Of a stretch of DNA of 64,000 nucleotides, positions 44,282 through 53,020 are shown in pieces (position 1 is the first letter of the stretch; each line of letters opens with the position of its first letter). Source of the stretch: Actinomadura rifamycini DSM 43936. GTDB lineage: Bacteria; Actinomycetota; Actinomycetes; Streptosporangiales; Streptosporangiaceae. The stretch lies in the NCBI RefSeq assembly GCF_000425065.1, contig NZ_AULB01000033.1, positions 1 to 64,000 on the forward strand. The letters run 5' to 3'. Under the pieces are notes generated by a model that saw nothing but the letters and a program-made list of their open reading frames with translations, was not told the DNA's origin and searched no databases. The position numbers and the translations under genes were made by a program.

Positions 44282-44929
44282 GTGCGCGCGCGGCGAATCA
44301 TCGGCTGGACGCTCGCCGGCGGCGCCGCGGGATACGCGGCGTCCTGGCTCGCCACGAGCACGGCGATGCTGCTGCTGAGCGAGCGCGCCCGTGCGGGCGT
44401 CCACCGCGTCCCCGCGCCGGGCGTCGCGAAGTTCGCCCGCGTCGACGACCGCGTGTGGCGCGGCGCCGCCCCGACCGCCGAGGGCTACCGGTGGCTGCGC
44501 GCGCAAGGCGTCCGCACCGTCGTCGACCTCCGCTCCGAGGCCCCCGGGGCGTCCGGCCCGGCCGCCCGGGCGTCCGGCATGGCGGTCGTGCGGATCCCGG
44601 TGCGGGACGGGCGGACGCCGACGCCCGAGCAGGTGCGGCGGTTCCTGGACGTGGTCGCGGCCGCGCGGCGCCCGGTGTTCGTGCACTGCGGGGCCGGGGT
44701 GGGGCGGACGGGATCGATGGTCGCGGCGTACCTGGTCGGCGCGGGCCGGGCCTACGCGGCGACGGCCGCCCGGCGGAGCCTCGCGTTCGGACCGCCGACG
44801 CTCGAGCAGCTCGCGTTCATGCGGGGACTGGACGGCCCGGCGGCGCGGCGCCCGCCGCGGGCGGTGGTCCTCTTCAGCCGGATCGCCGACTCTCCCCGCC
44901 GGGCGCGGGCCCGGGCGCGCGGAATGTGA
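44282..44929 (+). CDS. Dual-specificity / tyrosine-type phosphatase
   Basis: This 215-residue protein has an N-terminal hydrophobic segment (WTLAGGAAGYAASWLATSTAMLLL, residues about 8-32), probably a membrane anchor. A compact cysteine-phosphatase domain follows with VWRGAAPTAEGYRWLRAQG, VVDLRSE and the P-loop HCGAGVGRTGS (Cys136, Arg142, CX5R). It removes phosphate from protein or lipid substrates through a phosphocysteine intermediate. The general-acid loop is not obvious by eye. It stands alone after rhaB, 65 bases away, with its own leaderless promoter. Confidence 0.82.
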   Translation: MRARRIIGWTLAGGAAGYAASWLATSTAMLLLSERARAGVHRVPAPGVAKFARVDDRVWRGAAPTAEGYRWLRAQGVRTVVDLRSEAPGASGPAARASGMAVVRIPVRDGRTPTPEQVRRFLDVVAAARRPVFVHCGAGVGRTGSMVAAYLVGAGRAYAATAARRSLAFGPPTLEQLAFMRGLDGPAARRPPRAVVLFSRIADSPRRARARARGM

Positions 44930-44958
44930 CGGCCGGGGCACGGTTTACCCACCACCGG

Positions 44959-44990
44959 TTGACACCGGCCCCCTTGCGACGCTTGATAGC
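44959..44990 (+). promoter_or_regulatory. Probable promoter upstream of LuxR-LAL gene
   Basis: TTGACA at 44959-44964 is a consensus -35; TTGATAGCTAT (44983-44993) offers a -10-like AT-rich stretch about 18-20 bases later. It precedes the leader ORF and the regulator gene. Confidence 0.4.
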
Positions 44991-45023
44991 TATTGGACAC
45001 GATGGTCAGAAGGAGGCGGATCC

Positions 45024-45071
45024 GTGCGGCCCCGCGGGGCCCGGGGGCGTGTTCCCCCACTTATTGACTGA
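45024..45071 (+). CDS. Possible 15-codon leader ORF
   Basis: AGGAGG (45011-45016) sits 7 bases before a GTG that opens a 15-codon frame (VRPRGARGRVPPLID, stop 45069-45071). This is the best ribosome site in the interval, better than that of the large gene that follows. It is rich in Arg and Pro. A stem-loop starts at its stop codon. It could be a leader peptide for translational attenuation, or chance. Confidence 0.35.
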   Translation: MRPRGARGRVPPLID

Positions 45072-45089
45072 TCACCCGATAAGGTGATC
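45070..45089 (+). promoter_or_regulatory. Stem-loop or operator between leader ORF and regulator
   Basis: GATCACC and GGTGATC (7 bp, 6-base loop) overlap the stop of the leader ORF and lie 75 bases before the LuxR-LAL start. As DNA it is also a plausible binding palindrome. Confidence 0.4.
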
Positions 45090-45164
45090 CCTGCAATTCT
45101 CGGGAACCGCGACGACAAGCATGATCACGGCGTATCGACCGCCTGTCGCTGTTGGGGTGTGGAC

Positions 45165-48149
45165 ATGGAGGGTCGTGCCGACCGCGACGCCGGTGCTCAG
45201 CCGATCGGCAACGCTCCGCTGGTAGGGCGACGGGACGCGCTGGACGGGATCGGCCGCGCCCTGGACGGCGTCGAGCACGGGTTCGGGTTCCTGGCGCTGA
45301 TCGGCGAGCCGGGCGTCGGCAAGACGCGCCTGCTGGGCGAGCTGGCGGACGGCGCCGGGGCCCGCAAGCTGCCGTGCCGCGCCGGGCGCGCCGCCGAGTT
45401 CGAGCAGGAGATGCCGTTCGGCGCGGTCGTGGACGCCCTCGACGACCTCCTCGAGGACTCGGCCCCCGACCTGCCGGACGCGCAGCTGCGGCTGCTCGGC
45501 ACCGTGTTCCCGTCCCTGTCGGATCCGGCGGCCGAACCGCCGCCCGCCGGCGGCGACCCCGTGTCGCGGGTGGCCCGCTACCAGCTGCACCGGACGGTGC
45601 GGCACCTGCTGGAGCAGCTCGCCGCGCCGTCCGGCCTGGTCCTGATCCTGGACGACCTGCACTGGGCCGACGACGCGACGATCGAGCTGCTCGACCATCT
45701 GGTCCGGCACCCGCCGCGCGCCCGGGTGCTCATCGCGGCGGCGTACCGGCCCGCGCAGGCGTCGCCGCGGCTGGCGGCGCTGGTCGACGCGGCCGGGCCG
45801 CACGGCACCCGCATGCCGGTCGACCCGCTCACCCAGGGGGAGGTCGAGGAGTTCCTCGGCCCGCGGGTGAGCCCGGCGCGGTGCGAGTCGCTGTACAAGG
45901 CCAGCGGCGGCAACCCGTTCTACCTCGAGGCGCTGGCCAGGATGGGGCGCGACGACGTCGCCGGGGGCTCCGGGATCGACGGGACCGACTGGCGCGAGGG
46001 CGTCGCCGAGCTGACCGAGGTGCCCGCGGCCGTCCGGACCGCGCTGCAGGTCGAGCTGAGCGCGCTGCCGGAGGAGGCGCTGCTGCTGGCGCGCGGCGCG
46101 GCCGTCGCCGCGGACTTCTTCGAGCCGGCGCTCGCGGCGGTGGCCGCCGAGCTGGACGAGCCCGCCGCGCTGGCGGCGCTCGACGTGCTGACCGGGCACG
46201 ACGTGGTGCGCGCCGGGACGGGCGGGCGGTTCAAGTTCCGGCACCCGCTGGTGCGGCACGTCGCGTACGCGTCGACGGCGGCGGGGTGGCGGCTCGCGGC
46301 GCACGAGCGGGTCGCGGTCCGGCTGGCGGAGCTGGGCGCCCCCGCGACGGTGCGGGCCCACCACGTGGAGCGGTCGGCCCGGTTCGGGGACCGGCGGGCG
46401 GCGGCGACGCTGGTGGAGGCGGCGCGCTCGGTCGGGCAGCAGGCCCCCGGCACAGCCGCGTACTGGCTGCAGGCCGCGCTGGGGCTGCTGCCGGACGAGC
46501 CGGCGGGCGACGGCGACTCGGGCGGCGACTCGGGCGGCGGGCCGGACCGCACGGAGCTGCTGCTGGAGCTCGCGCACGTGCAGGCCGTCAGCGGCCACGC
46601 GGAGGAGGGCCGGGAGACCGCGCGGACGCTGCTGGCGCTTCTGCCCGAGGACGACACCGTCCGCCGGGCGCGGACCGTGCACCTGTGCGCGGTGATGGAC
46701 CGGCAGATCGGCCGCATCCACGAGGCGCGCGCGCTGGTGCTCGACGAGCTGCGCCGCCTCCCGGACCGGCAGACGCCCGAGGCGGTGCTGCTGCGGATCC
46801 GGCTGGTCGCCGACCGCATCCAGAAGGCCGATGACCGCGGGTCCCAGGCCGTCCTGGACACCATCCCCGAGAGCGCGCCCGAGTGGGGCGCGGGCCTGAC
46901 CGCGGCGGTCGCGTCGATGCGGCCGATGGTGTCGTACGTCCGCGGCGAGATCGCCGAGGCGATCGCGTACGCGCGCGCGGCCGACGAGCGGTTCTCCGCG
47001 GCGGCCGACACCGACTTCGCCGACTGCCTCGACTGCATCACCTGGCTGGTGTGGGCGGAGCTGTTCCTCGGCATGTACGACAGCGCGCTGCGGCACGTCG
47101 ACCGGCTCGTCGCGATCGCGCGGCGCACCGGGCAGCTGTACATCCTCGGCTACATGCTGGCCGGGCGGGCCCGCGGGCTCAGCCTGCTCGGCCGGTTCGA
47201 GGAGGCCGCGGCCGCCGCCGACGAGGCCGCCGCCGTGGGCCGCGACCTGCGCTCCCCCGAGGTGATCGCCTACGGGGCGACGCAGCGGTGCCTGATCGCG
47301 AGCTGGACGGGCGACCACGAGCGGGCGTCGGCCGCCGGGGACGAGGCCGTCTCCTGCGACACCGGGTCGGGCGAGTGGTGGACGCACATGGCGCCCGTCT
47401 CCCGCGCGTTCGCGATGATCAACGCGGGGGACCACGCGGCGGGCGCGGAGGCGCTGATCTCCGCGTGCTCGGCCGGCACCGGCGGGCTCGACTTCGGCAC
47501 GCTGACGGCGTGCGCCGAGTCGCTGGCGCGGGTCCGCGCCGGGCAGGACGACGCCGACGACGCGGCCACCTGGGCGAACATCGCCGAGGAGCTGGCCAAC
47601 CCGGCGCTGGAGGGGGACGTCGGGCTGGGCCGGCTCGCCCGCGCCCACGCCGTCCGCCTCACCGACCCCGCGCGTGCGGCGGGCATCGCGGGCGAGGCCG
47701 CCGCGCTGCTGGCGGCGGCGGGCCGAAGCCCGGAGGCGGGCCGCGCCGAACTCACCGCCGGGATCGCGCACGCCGCCGCCGGTGACCGTCCGGAGGCGCT
47801 GGACCGGCTGCGGGCCGCCGCCGCCGTCTTCGACGCCTGCGGCATGCGGGACCTGCACGCCGAGACCGTCCGGGAGCAGCGGCGCCTCGGCGTGCGGGTG
47901 CCGGGCGCCGGCGCCGGGAAGGGCGGGCGGCGCGCCCGGGCGAAGGCGTCCGCGGACGCGCCGTACGGGCTGTCGCCGCGCGAGCTGGAGATCGCCGGGC
48001 TCGTCGCCGAGGGCTGCAGCAACCAGCAGATCGCCGAACGGCTGTTCCTCAGCGTCCGGACGGTCGAGACGCACCTCACCCGCGTCTTCGCGAAGATCGG
48101 CGTCTCGTCGCGGGTCGGGGTGGCGACCGCCATGCAGCGTCCGGAGTGA
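45165..48149 (+). CDS. LuxR-family transcriptional regulator with AAA ATPase (LAL type)
   Basis: The 994-residue protein is a large ATP-binding LuxR regulator. Its N-terminal AAA/STAND domain has Walker A GEPGVGKTRL (about 47-56) and Walker B LVLILDDLHWADD (about 159-171). A long helical, TPR-like middle follows (about 400-900). The C-terminal LuxR helix-turn-helix is LSPRELEIAGLVAEGCSNQQ onward (about 932-985). Such proteins usually activate nearby catabolic or biosynthetic genes on an inducer signal. ATG 45165 is preferred; GTG 45159 is two codons earlier and equally in reach of GTTGGGG. The next genes downstream, a hydrolase and GMC oxidoreductase, are candidate targets by position only. 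Confidence 0.88.
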   Translation: MEGRADRDAGAQPIGNAPLVGRRDALDGIGRALDGVEHGFGFLALIGEPGVGKTRLLGELADGAGARKLPCRAGRAAEFEQEMPFGAVVDALDDLLEDSAPDLPDAQLRLLGTVFPSLSDPAAEPPPAGGDPVSRVARYQLHRTVRHLLEQLAAPSGLVLILDDLHWADDATIELLDHLVRHPPRARVLIAAAYRPAQASPRLAALVDAAGPHGTRMPVDPLTQGEVEEFLGPRVSPARCESLYKASGGNPFYLEALARMGRDDVAGGSGIDGTDWREGVAELTEVPAAVRTALQVELSALPEEALLLARGAAVAADFFEPALAAVAAELDEPAALAALDVLTGHDVVRAGTGGRFKFRHPLVRHVAYASTAAGWRLAAHERVAVRLAELGAPATVRAHHVERSARFGDRRAAATLVEAARSVGQQAPGTAAYWLQAALGLLPDEPAGDGDSGGDSGGGPDRTELLLELAHVQAVSGHAEEGRETARTLLALLPEDDTVRRARTVHLCAVMDRQIGRIHEARALVLDELRRLPDRQTPEAVLLRIRLVADRIQKADDRGSQAVLDTIPESAPEWGAGLTAAVASMRPMVSYVRGEIAEAIAYARAADERFSAAADTDFADCLDCITWLVWAELFLGMYDSALRHVDRLVAIARRTGQLYILGYMLAGRARGLSLLGRFEEAAAAADEAAAVGRDLRSPEVIAYGATQRCLIASWTGDHERASAAGDEAVSCDTGSGEWWTHMAPVSRAFAMINAGDHAAGAEALISACSAGTGGLDFGTLTACAESLARVRAGQDDADDAATWANIAEELANPALEGDVGLGRLARAHAVRLTDPARAAGIAGEAAALLAAAGRSPEAGRAELTAGIAHAAAGDRPEALDRLRAAAAVFDACGMRDLHAETVREQRRLGVRVPGAGAGKGGRRARAKASADAPYGLSPRELEIAGLVAEGCSNQQIAERLFLSVRTVETHLTRVFAKIGVSSRVGVATAMQRPE

Positions 48150-48195
48150 AGCAACGCCCGGAGTGAACCGACGAGTCCCTTTCCGACTCTTATCT

Positions 48196-48205
48196 CACGT
48201 ACGTG
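48196..48205. promoter_or_regulatory. Perfect palindrome CACGTACGTG
   Basis: A 10-bp perfect palindrome lies 128 bases before the alpha/beta hydrolase start. A related GCACGTAAGTACG sequence occurs about 35 bases further on. These are candidate regulator sites in the 183-base gap after the LuxR-LAL gene. Confidence 0.35.
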
Positions 48206-48332
48206 GTCACGGGCCGCACGCCTCACGGTGCACGTAAGTACGGGTTCTCCACGATGCCGCGCCGACCTCGGCGTTTGGCAGGGTAGGGGCGTCCGGAGCC
48301 GGGAGGAAGGCCGCGAAGGAGGTGGACACCCC

Positions 48333-49460
48333 ATGAAGACGATCAGAACGGTCGACGCCGACGGGATCGCACGTTTCACGCACGACGGCGTCGCCGACGC
48401 CGAGGTGTCCGCGCATCCCTTCGCCACCGCCGACGGCCTCGGCCTCGCGCTGACCCGGTTCCGCCGCGCCGGCACCGCCCACGGCGGCACCGACGCCGTC
48501 CTGCTGGTGCACGGGCTGACGACGTCCAGCGACATGTACGTCATGCCCGAGCACACGAACCTGGTGAACGCGCTGCACGACGCCGGGTTCGGCGACGTGT
48601 GGGCGGTCGACTACCGGATGAGCGCCCGGTTCCCCTACAACGCGGAGACCCACCGCCACACCTTCGACGACGTCGCCCACTGGGACCACCCGGCCGCGCT
48701 GGCGGAGATGCGCCGCCACATCGGCGACGGCCGCCGCGTCCACGTCATCGCGCACTGCGTCGGGTCGGTGACGTTCTCGATGGCGCTGTTCGCCGGGACG
48801 GTCACCGGCGTGTCCAGCCTGGTGTGCAACAGCGTCGCGCTGACGCCCCGCACGCCGCCGTGGTCGAGGCTGAAGCTCAGGTACGGCCCGGCGCTGATGG
48901 AGTACGTCCTCGGCCCGCCGTACGTCGACCCCCGCTACGGGACGTCGCCGGTGATGACGCGCGGCTGGATGCTCGCGAAGGGGATCGCGCCGTTTCACCG
49001 CGACTGCGGCGAACCGGCCTGCCACATGCTGTCGTTCATGTGGGGCGGCGGGCGCCCGATCTTCTCGCACGACAAGATGTCGCCGGTCACGCACGCCCGG
49101 CTGACCGACCTGTTCGGCGCCTGCAACGTCCACTACTACCGGCACATGCACAGGATGGTGGAGGCCGGACGCGCGGTGCGGTACGCCCCTCGGGACCCGC
49201 GGCACGCGGACCTGCCCGTCGACTACCTCGCGGGCGCCGCGGACGTGACGACGCCGATCCTGTTCCTCACCGGAGACCGCAACCACGTGTTCACCGACTC
49301 CAACATCGTCTGCCACCGCGCGCTCGAATCGATCACCCCCGGGCTGCACGAGCTGGAGATCCTCCCCGGCTACGGCCACCAGGACCCCTTCATGGGCCGG
49401 GCGTCCGACACCGAGGTGTACCCACGGGTCCTGGACTTCCTCAAGCGGAAGGCGGGCTGA
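48333..49460 (+). CDS. Alpha/beta hydrolase with cysteine nucleophile, partner of GMC oxidoreductase
   Basis: This 375-residue alpha/beta hydrolase has oxyanion-side VLLVHGLTTSSDMY (about 57-70) and the nucleophile elbow VIAHCVGSVTF, where Cys142 replaces the usual serine. The acid (LFLTGDRNHVF, about 308-318) and the catalytic His (GYGHQDPF, about 350) are in place. Cys nucleophiles occur in dienelactone-hydrolase-like enzymes, so activity on an activated ester, thioester or lactone is likely. AAGGAGGT lies about 9 bases before ATG 48333. It is 4 bases upstream of the GMC gene; the same pair exists as one fused protein in other bacteria, to my recollection. Confidence 0.8.
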   Translation: MKTIRTVDADGIARFTHDGVADAEVSAHPFATADGLGLALTRFRRAGTAHGGTDAVLLVHGLTTSSDMYVMPEHTNLVNALHDAGFGDVWAVDYRMSARFPYNAETHRHTFDDVAHWDHPAALAEMRRHIGDGRRVHVIAHCVGSVTFSMALFAGTVTGVSSLVCNSVALTPRTPPWSRLKLRYGPALMEYVLGPPYVDPRYGTSPVMTRGWMLAKGIAPFHRDCGEPACHMLSFMWGGGRPIFSHDKMSPVTHARLTDLFGACNVHYYRHMHRMVEAGRAVRYAPRDPRHADLPVDYLAGAADVTTPILFLTGDRNHVFTDSNIVCHRALESITPGLHELEILPGYGHQDPFMGRASDTEVYPRVLDFLKRKAG

Positions 49461-49464
49461 GGGC

Positions 49465-52011
49465 ATGGCGGCGGGAGAGCGGGCCGAGCACGTCGACGCG
49501 GTCGTCGTCGGCTCCGGGTTCGGCGGGTCGGTGGCCGCCTACCGCCTCGCGGAGGCGGGGCTGTCGGTGGTGCTGCTGGAGCGCGGGCAGCCGTACCCGC
49601 CGGGCAGCTTCCCGCGCTCGCCCCGGCAGATGAACCGCGCCTTCTGGGACCCGGCCGCCGGGCTGTACGGCATGTACGACGTGTGGAGCTTCAAGGGCTG
49701 CGACTCGGTGGTGTCGGCGGGCCTCGGCGGCGGGTCGCTGATCTACGCGAACGTCCTGCTGCGCAAGGACGAGCACTGGTTCGTCGACGAGCAGCCGATG
49801 CCGGGCGGCGGCTACGAGTCGTGGCCGGTCTCCCGCGCCGACCTGGACCCGCACTACGACGCCGTCGAGCGGATGATGGGCGCGACGCCGTACCCGCTCG
49901 ACACGGCGCCGTTCAGCGACACCCCGAAGACGCACGCGATGCAGGACGCCGCGGCGGAGCTCGGGCTGCGCTGCGAGCTGCCGCCCCTCGCGGTGAGCTT
50001 CGCCGGCGAGCCGGGCGGGCGGCCGGGCGTCGGCCTGCCGATCGCCGAGCCGCCGTACGGCAACCTGCACGGCATGCCGCGCCGCACCTGCAAGCTGTGC
50101 GGCGAGTGCGACATCGGCTGCAACGAGGGCGCCAAGAACAGCCTCGACCACAACTACCTGTCGGCGGCCGCGCACCACGGCGCCGACATCCGCACCGCCC
50201 GCGAGGTGAAGGCGATCCGGCCCCGTCCCGGCGGCGGCTACGAGGTCGACTACGTGCACCACGCCGACCTGACCGTCCGCCGCAGGCCGGCGCGGCAGCC
50301 GGTGGAGACGATCACCTGCGACCGGCTGGTCCTGGGCGCCGGCACCTACGGCACGACGTTCCTGCTGCTGAAGTCGCGGTCGGCGCTGCCCGGGCTGAGC
50401 GGGGCGCTCGGCTCCCGGTTCAGCGGCAACGGCGACCTGCTGACGTTCCTGCTGAACGCCCGCGACCGCGAGCGCGTCCGGCCGCTGGACGCGTCCCGCG
50501 GGCCGGTGATCACCAGCGCGATCCGGCTGCCCGACGAGGTCGACGGCGTCCCCGGCGCGGGCCGCGGCGCCTACATCGAGGAGGGCGGCTACCCGGGGTT
50601 CACCGACTGGATCGTGCACAGCCTCGACGTGGGCGACGCGGTCGAGCGGGCGGTGCGCTTCCTGTGGGACCGGTTCGTCGAGTTCTTCAAGGACGCGCCG
50701 GACACGAACCTCTCGCAGGAGATCTCGGACCTGATCGGGGACGGCGCGCTGACCGTCAGCTCGCTCCCGCTGCTCGGCATGGGCCGCGACACCGCCGACG
50801 GGCGGCTGCACCTGCGGGACGGGCGCCTCGCCGCCGACTGGACGACCGAGACGAGCGAGGAGCTGTTCACCCGCGTCCGCAAGACCATGCAGGGCATCGC
50901 GGACGTGCTGGGCGCCGAGTACGCAGACAACCCGATGTGGTTCCGCAAGCGGATCGTCACCGTGCATCCGCTGGGCGGCGCCCCGATGGCCGACCATCCG
51001 GGGCGGGGCGTCTGCGACGCCTTCGGGGAGGTCCACGGGTTCCCGGGCCTGTACATCGCCGACGGGGCGGCGATGCCGGGCCCGGTGGGTCCCAATCCCT
51101 CCCTGACGATCGCCGCGCACGCCGACCGCATGGCGACGCGGCTGCTGGAGGGCGCGACCCGCGCCGTCTCCGCGCCGGGGGGCGCGGAGGCGGCGGGGGA
51201 CCCCGTTCCGGTCCTCACGGGGGCCGAGCCGGTCGGGGGGTCGACCGGCTCGCCGGATCGGGCGGGGAACGGCGCGGCGTACGCGCCGGAGTCGGGGAGC
51301 CGCGGCGGTGCCAGGGGACCGTCCGCCGCGGCGTCCGGCCGTACGCCGCCGCCGCTCGATGCGGCGGACCCCGCCGCGCCCGCGCCCGCGCGCGCCGGGG
51401 CGGCCGGCGCCGAGGCGACCTCGCTGTCGTTCACCGAGACGATGAAGGGGTTCGTCACCTACGGCGTCACCGAGCCGCGCGCCGGGGCGGTGCACCCGGG
51501 GCGCGAGCCGCTGTCGTTCCGGCTGACGATCACGGCCGACGACGTGGACCGGTTCCTGGCCGAGACCGAGCACGAGGCGCGCGCCGAGGGCTGGCTGGAC
51601 GCCGCCGCGCACGGGGGCCGGCGGCCCGTCCGGTGGGGGCGGTTCAACCTGTTCGCGCCGACCGGCGACGAGGACCGGCGGCTGATGAAGTACCGGCTGT
51701 TCTTCACCGACGGCGAGGACCGGCCGCGCACGCTCACCGGCCGCAAGAACGTGCTGCACGGGCCGCCGACGCGGATCTGGCCCGACACCTCCACGCTGTA
51801 CGTGCGGCTGCTGGAGGGGCACGTCCCCGAGGACGCCGAGGCGGACGCGGCGGTCGTCGCGGCGGGCGTCCTGCACATCGAGCTGGGCGACTTCGCGGAG
51901 CAGCTCACGACGTTCCGGACGTCCGGCCCGGACGGCGCGGGGAAGCTGCTGGACTTCGCCCGGTTCTTCGCCGGGGAGCTGTGGGAGGTGTACGGCCCCG
52001 AGTCCGATTAG
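49465..52011 (+). CDS. GMC-family oxidoreductase (cholesterol-oxidase-like) with C-terminal extra domain
   Basis: The 848-residue flavoprotein has FAD motif VVVGSGFGGSVAAYRLAEAG (about 13-32) and GLGGGSLIYANVLL. A cysteine cluster C-x2-C-x2-C-x3-C (Cys209, 212, 215, 219) of this branch follows. The C-terminal GMC signature has active-site His in TVHPLGGAPM (about 498) and PGPVGPNPSLTIAAHADRMA (about 540). A Gly/Pro/Ala linker (about 570-645) leads to a separate beta-rich domain (about 650-848, LSFTETMKGFV ... RFNLFAPTGD). It probably oxidises a secondary alcohol such as a sterol; the extra domain may bind a lipid. Translation is linked to the hydrolase gene (4-base gap). Confidence 0.83.
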   Translation: MAAGERAEHVDAVVVGSGFGGSVAAYRLAEAGLSVVLLERGQPYPPGSFPRSPRQMNRAFWDPAAGLYGMYDVWSFKGCDSVVSAGLGGGSLIYANVLLRKDEHWFVDEQPMPGGGYESWPVSRADLDPHYDAVERMMGATPYPLDTAPFSDTPKTHAMQDAAAELGLRCELPPLAVSFAGEPGGRPGVGLPIAEPPYGNLHGMPRRTCKLCGECDIGCNEGAKNSLDHNYLSAAAHHGADIRTAREVKAIRPRPGGGYEVDYVHHADLTVRRRPARQPVETITCDRLVLGAGTYGTTFLLLKSRSALPGLSGALGSRFSGNGDLLTFLLNARDRERVRPLDASRGPVITSAIRLPDEVDGVPGAGRGAYIEEGGYPGFTDWIVHSLDVGDAVERAVRFLWDRFVEFFKDAPDTNLSQEISDLIGDGALTVSSLPLLGMGRDTADGRLHLRDGRLAADWTTETSEELFTRVRKTMQGIADVLGAEYADNPMWFRKRIVTVHPLGGAPMADHPGRGVCDAFGEVHGFPGLYIADGAAMPGPVGPNPSLTIAAHADRMATRLLEGATRAVSAPGGAEAAGDPVPVLTGAEPVGGSTGSPDRAGNGAAYAPESGSRGGARGPSAAASGRTPPPLDAADPAAPAPARAGAAGAEATSLSFTETMKGFVTYGVTEPRAGAVHPGREPLSFRLTITADDVDRFLAETEHEARAEGWLDAAAHGGRRPVRWGRFNLFAPTGDEDRRLMKYRLFFTDGEDRPRTLTGRKNVLHGPPTRIWPDTSTLYVRLLEGHVPEDAEADAAVVAAGVLHIELGDFAEQLTTFRTSGPDGAGKLLDFARFFAGELWEVYGPESD

Positions 52012-52031
52012 GGGCCGTCCGAGGACGGGTG

Positions 52032-52065
52032 CGGGCCGAGGGAACTGCGGGGTGCTCTCGGCCCG
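52032..52065 (+). terminator. Terminator after GMC oxidoreductase gene
   Basis: CGGGCCGAG and CTCGGCCCG form a 9-bp stem, followed by TGCCTCTTTCC, the most T-rich tail of the hairpins seen in this window. It is 21 bases beyond the GMC stop. Confidence 0.6.
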
Positions 52066-52109
52066 TGCCTCTTTCCCGGGCGCGCCGGACGCGCCGGACG
52101 CGCCGGGTG

Positions 52110-52574
52110 CTACAGGTCGCCCGCGTCGCGGGCGGGGCAGTCCGGGGGGCAGTTCGCGGCGTGCTCGGGAAGCCGGCGCACGAACATCGTCAGCATCCGC
52201 CGGAAGACGAAGCCCAGGAGGGGCCCGGTGCCGGGGACGAGCGGTTCGAACGTCGCCCGCCACCGCAGGTCGGTCCCGGTGCCGTCCTCGTGCTCCTCCA
52301 GGTGGACGTCCGAGCGGTACCGGCGGACGGGCAGCCCGGACAGCGCGATGTAGGAGAAGCGCGTGTAGGGCTCGAAGGCGACGGTCTGCTCCTTGGCGGG
52401 CCAGATCTGCTTGACGCACCCGACCCCGTACGTGGTGGTGTCGCCCTTGCGGACCTGGCGGGCGGGCGTCGGGAACGGGCCCCACGCGCCCCACGCCTCC
52501 GGAACGGCGAGGTGCCGGAAGAGCACCTCGGGCGCGGCGGTCGCGGTGGCGGCGACCTCGATCTCCTGCGGCAT
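52110..52574 (-). CDS. SRPBCC-family (START-like) protein
   Basis: This 154-residue protein of the polyketide cyclase/SRPBCC type begins with the typical IEVAATATAAPEVLFRHLAVPEAW and contains WGPFPTPARQVRKGDTTTYGVG. An amphipathic helix near the end (GFVFRRMLTMFVRRL) would close the hydrophobic cavity. A short tail holds two cysteines (NCPPDCPARD). It likely binds a hydrophobic ligand; no enzymatic residues can be named. ATG 52574 follows GGGAGG. It converges with the GMC gene, 98 bases away; a sterol-like ligand shared with it is only a guess. Confidence 0.78.
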   Translation of the reverse strand: MPQEIEVAATATAAPEVLFRHLAVPEAWGAWGPFPTPARQVRKGDTTTYGVGCVKQIWPAKEQTVAFEPYTRFSYIALSGLPVRRYRSDVHLEEHEDGTGTDLRWRATFEPLVPGTGPLLGFVFRRMLTMFVRRLPEHAANCPPDCPARDAGDL

Positions 52575-52628
52575 GCGTGCCTCCCCGGATGGCGGTCCCC
52601 GGCACCGTACCGCGCCGGACCCGCGGCG

Positions 52629-52754
52629 TCAGCCCTCGCCGCCCCGCCGGCCGCCGGGCCGCTCGCGGGCCCGGAACGCGGCGGTCTTGACGCGGTTCTG
52701 GCAGGCGGTGGAGCAGAACCGGCGGGTGCCGTTGCGGGACGTGTCGACGTAGAC
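52629..52754 (-). pseudogene. CGNR zinc-finger protein, C-terminal remnant
   Basis: A 41-residue minus-strand tail reads VYVDTSRNGTRRFCSTACQN followed by a basic RVKTAAFRARERP stretch and TGA at 52629. This is the C-terminal half of a CGNR zinc finger (second Cys pair CSTAC). The first Cys pair and the whole N-terminal domain should precede it but are missing: sequence beyond 52754 belongs to another gene on the opposite strand. No start codon with a ribosome site exists. Loss by deletion is inferred. Confidence 0.65.
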
Positions 52755-52756
52755 GC

Positions 52757-52912
52757 GCGCAGGTCCGGGAGGAGTCGGCCGGGCACCACGGGTCGGAGTC
52801 CGCGCTGCTGTCCCCCCACGTCGCCGCGCTCCGCGACGCCGGGTTCGGCGAGGTGGGGACGCTGTGGCAGCGCGGCGACAACCGGCTCCTCGCCGCGCTC
52901 CTCACCGGCTGA
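52757..52912 (+). pseudogene. SAM-dependent methyltransferase, C-terminal remnant
   Basis: A 51-codon plus-strand tail reads AQVREESAGHHGSES, then ALLSPHVAALRDAGFGEVGT and LWQRGDNRLLAALLTG with TGA at 52910. This is the characteristic end of class I methyltransferases (HxxxLRxAGFxEVxTLWQxGDNRLLAA). There is no start and no SAM-binding domain; the sequence 5' of 52755 belongs to the CGNR remnant. The two remnants meet head to head within a few bases. Confidence 0.7.
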
Positions 52913-53020
52913 ACCCGTCCGCGGGGCCGCCGGGGACCGCCCGGCCGGGTGCTCCCCTACCCGGCCGGGCGGACGATCATCCGGCGCCCACCCCGTGCCC
53001 GCCCCCGGTCGGCGCGGCGG

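Noticed and set aside
50089..50121. C-x2-C-x2-C-x3-C in the GMC enzyme as an iron-sulfur ferredoxin domain
   Set aside because: A cysteine cluster at this place is, to my knowledge, part of this GMC branch; there is no second CP motif or separate ferredoxin fold. I note it as a motif only.
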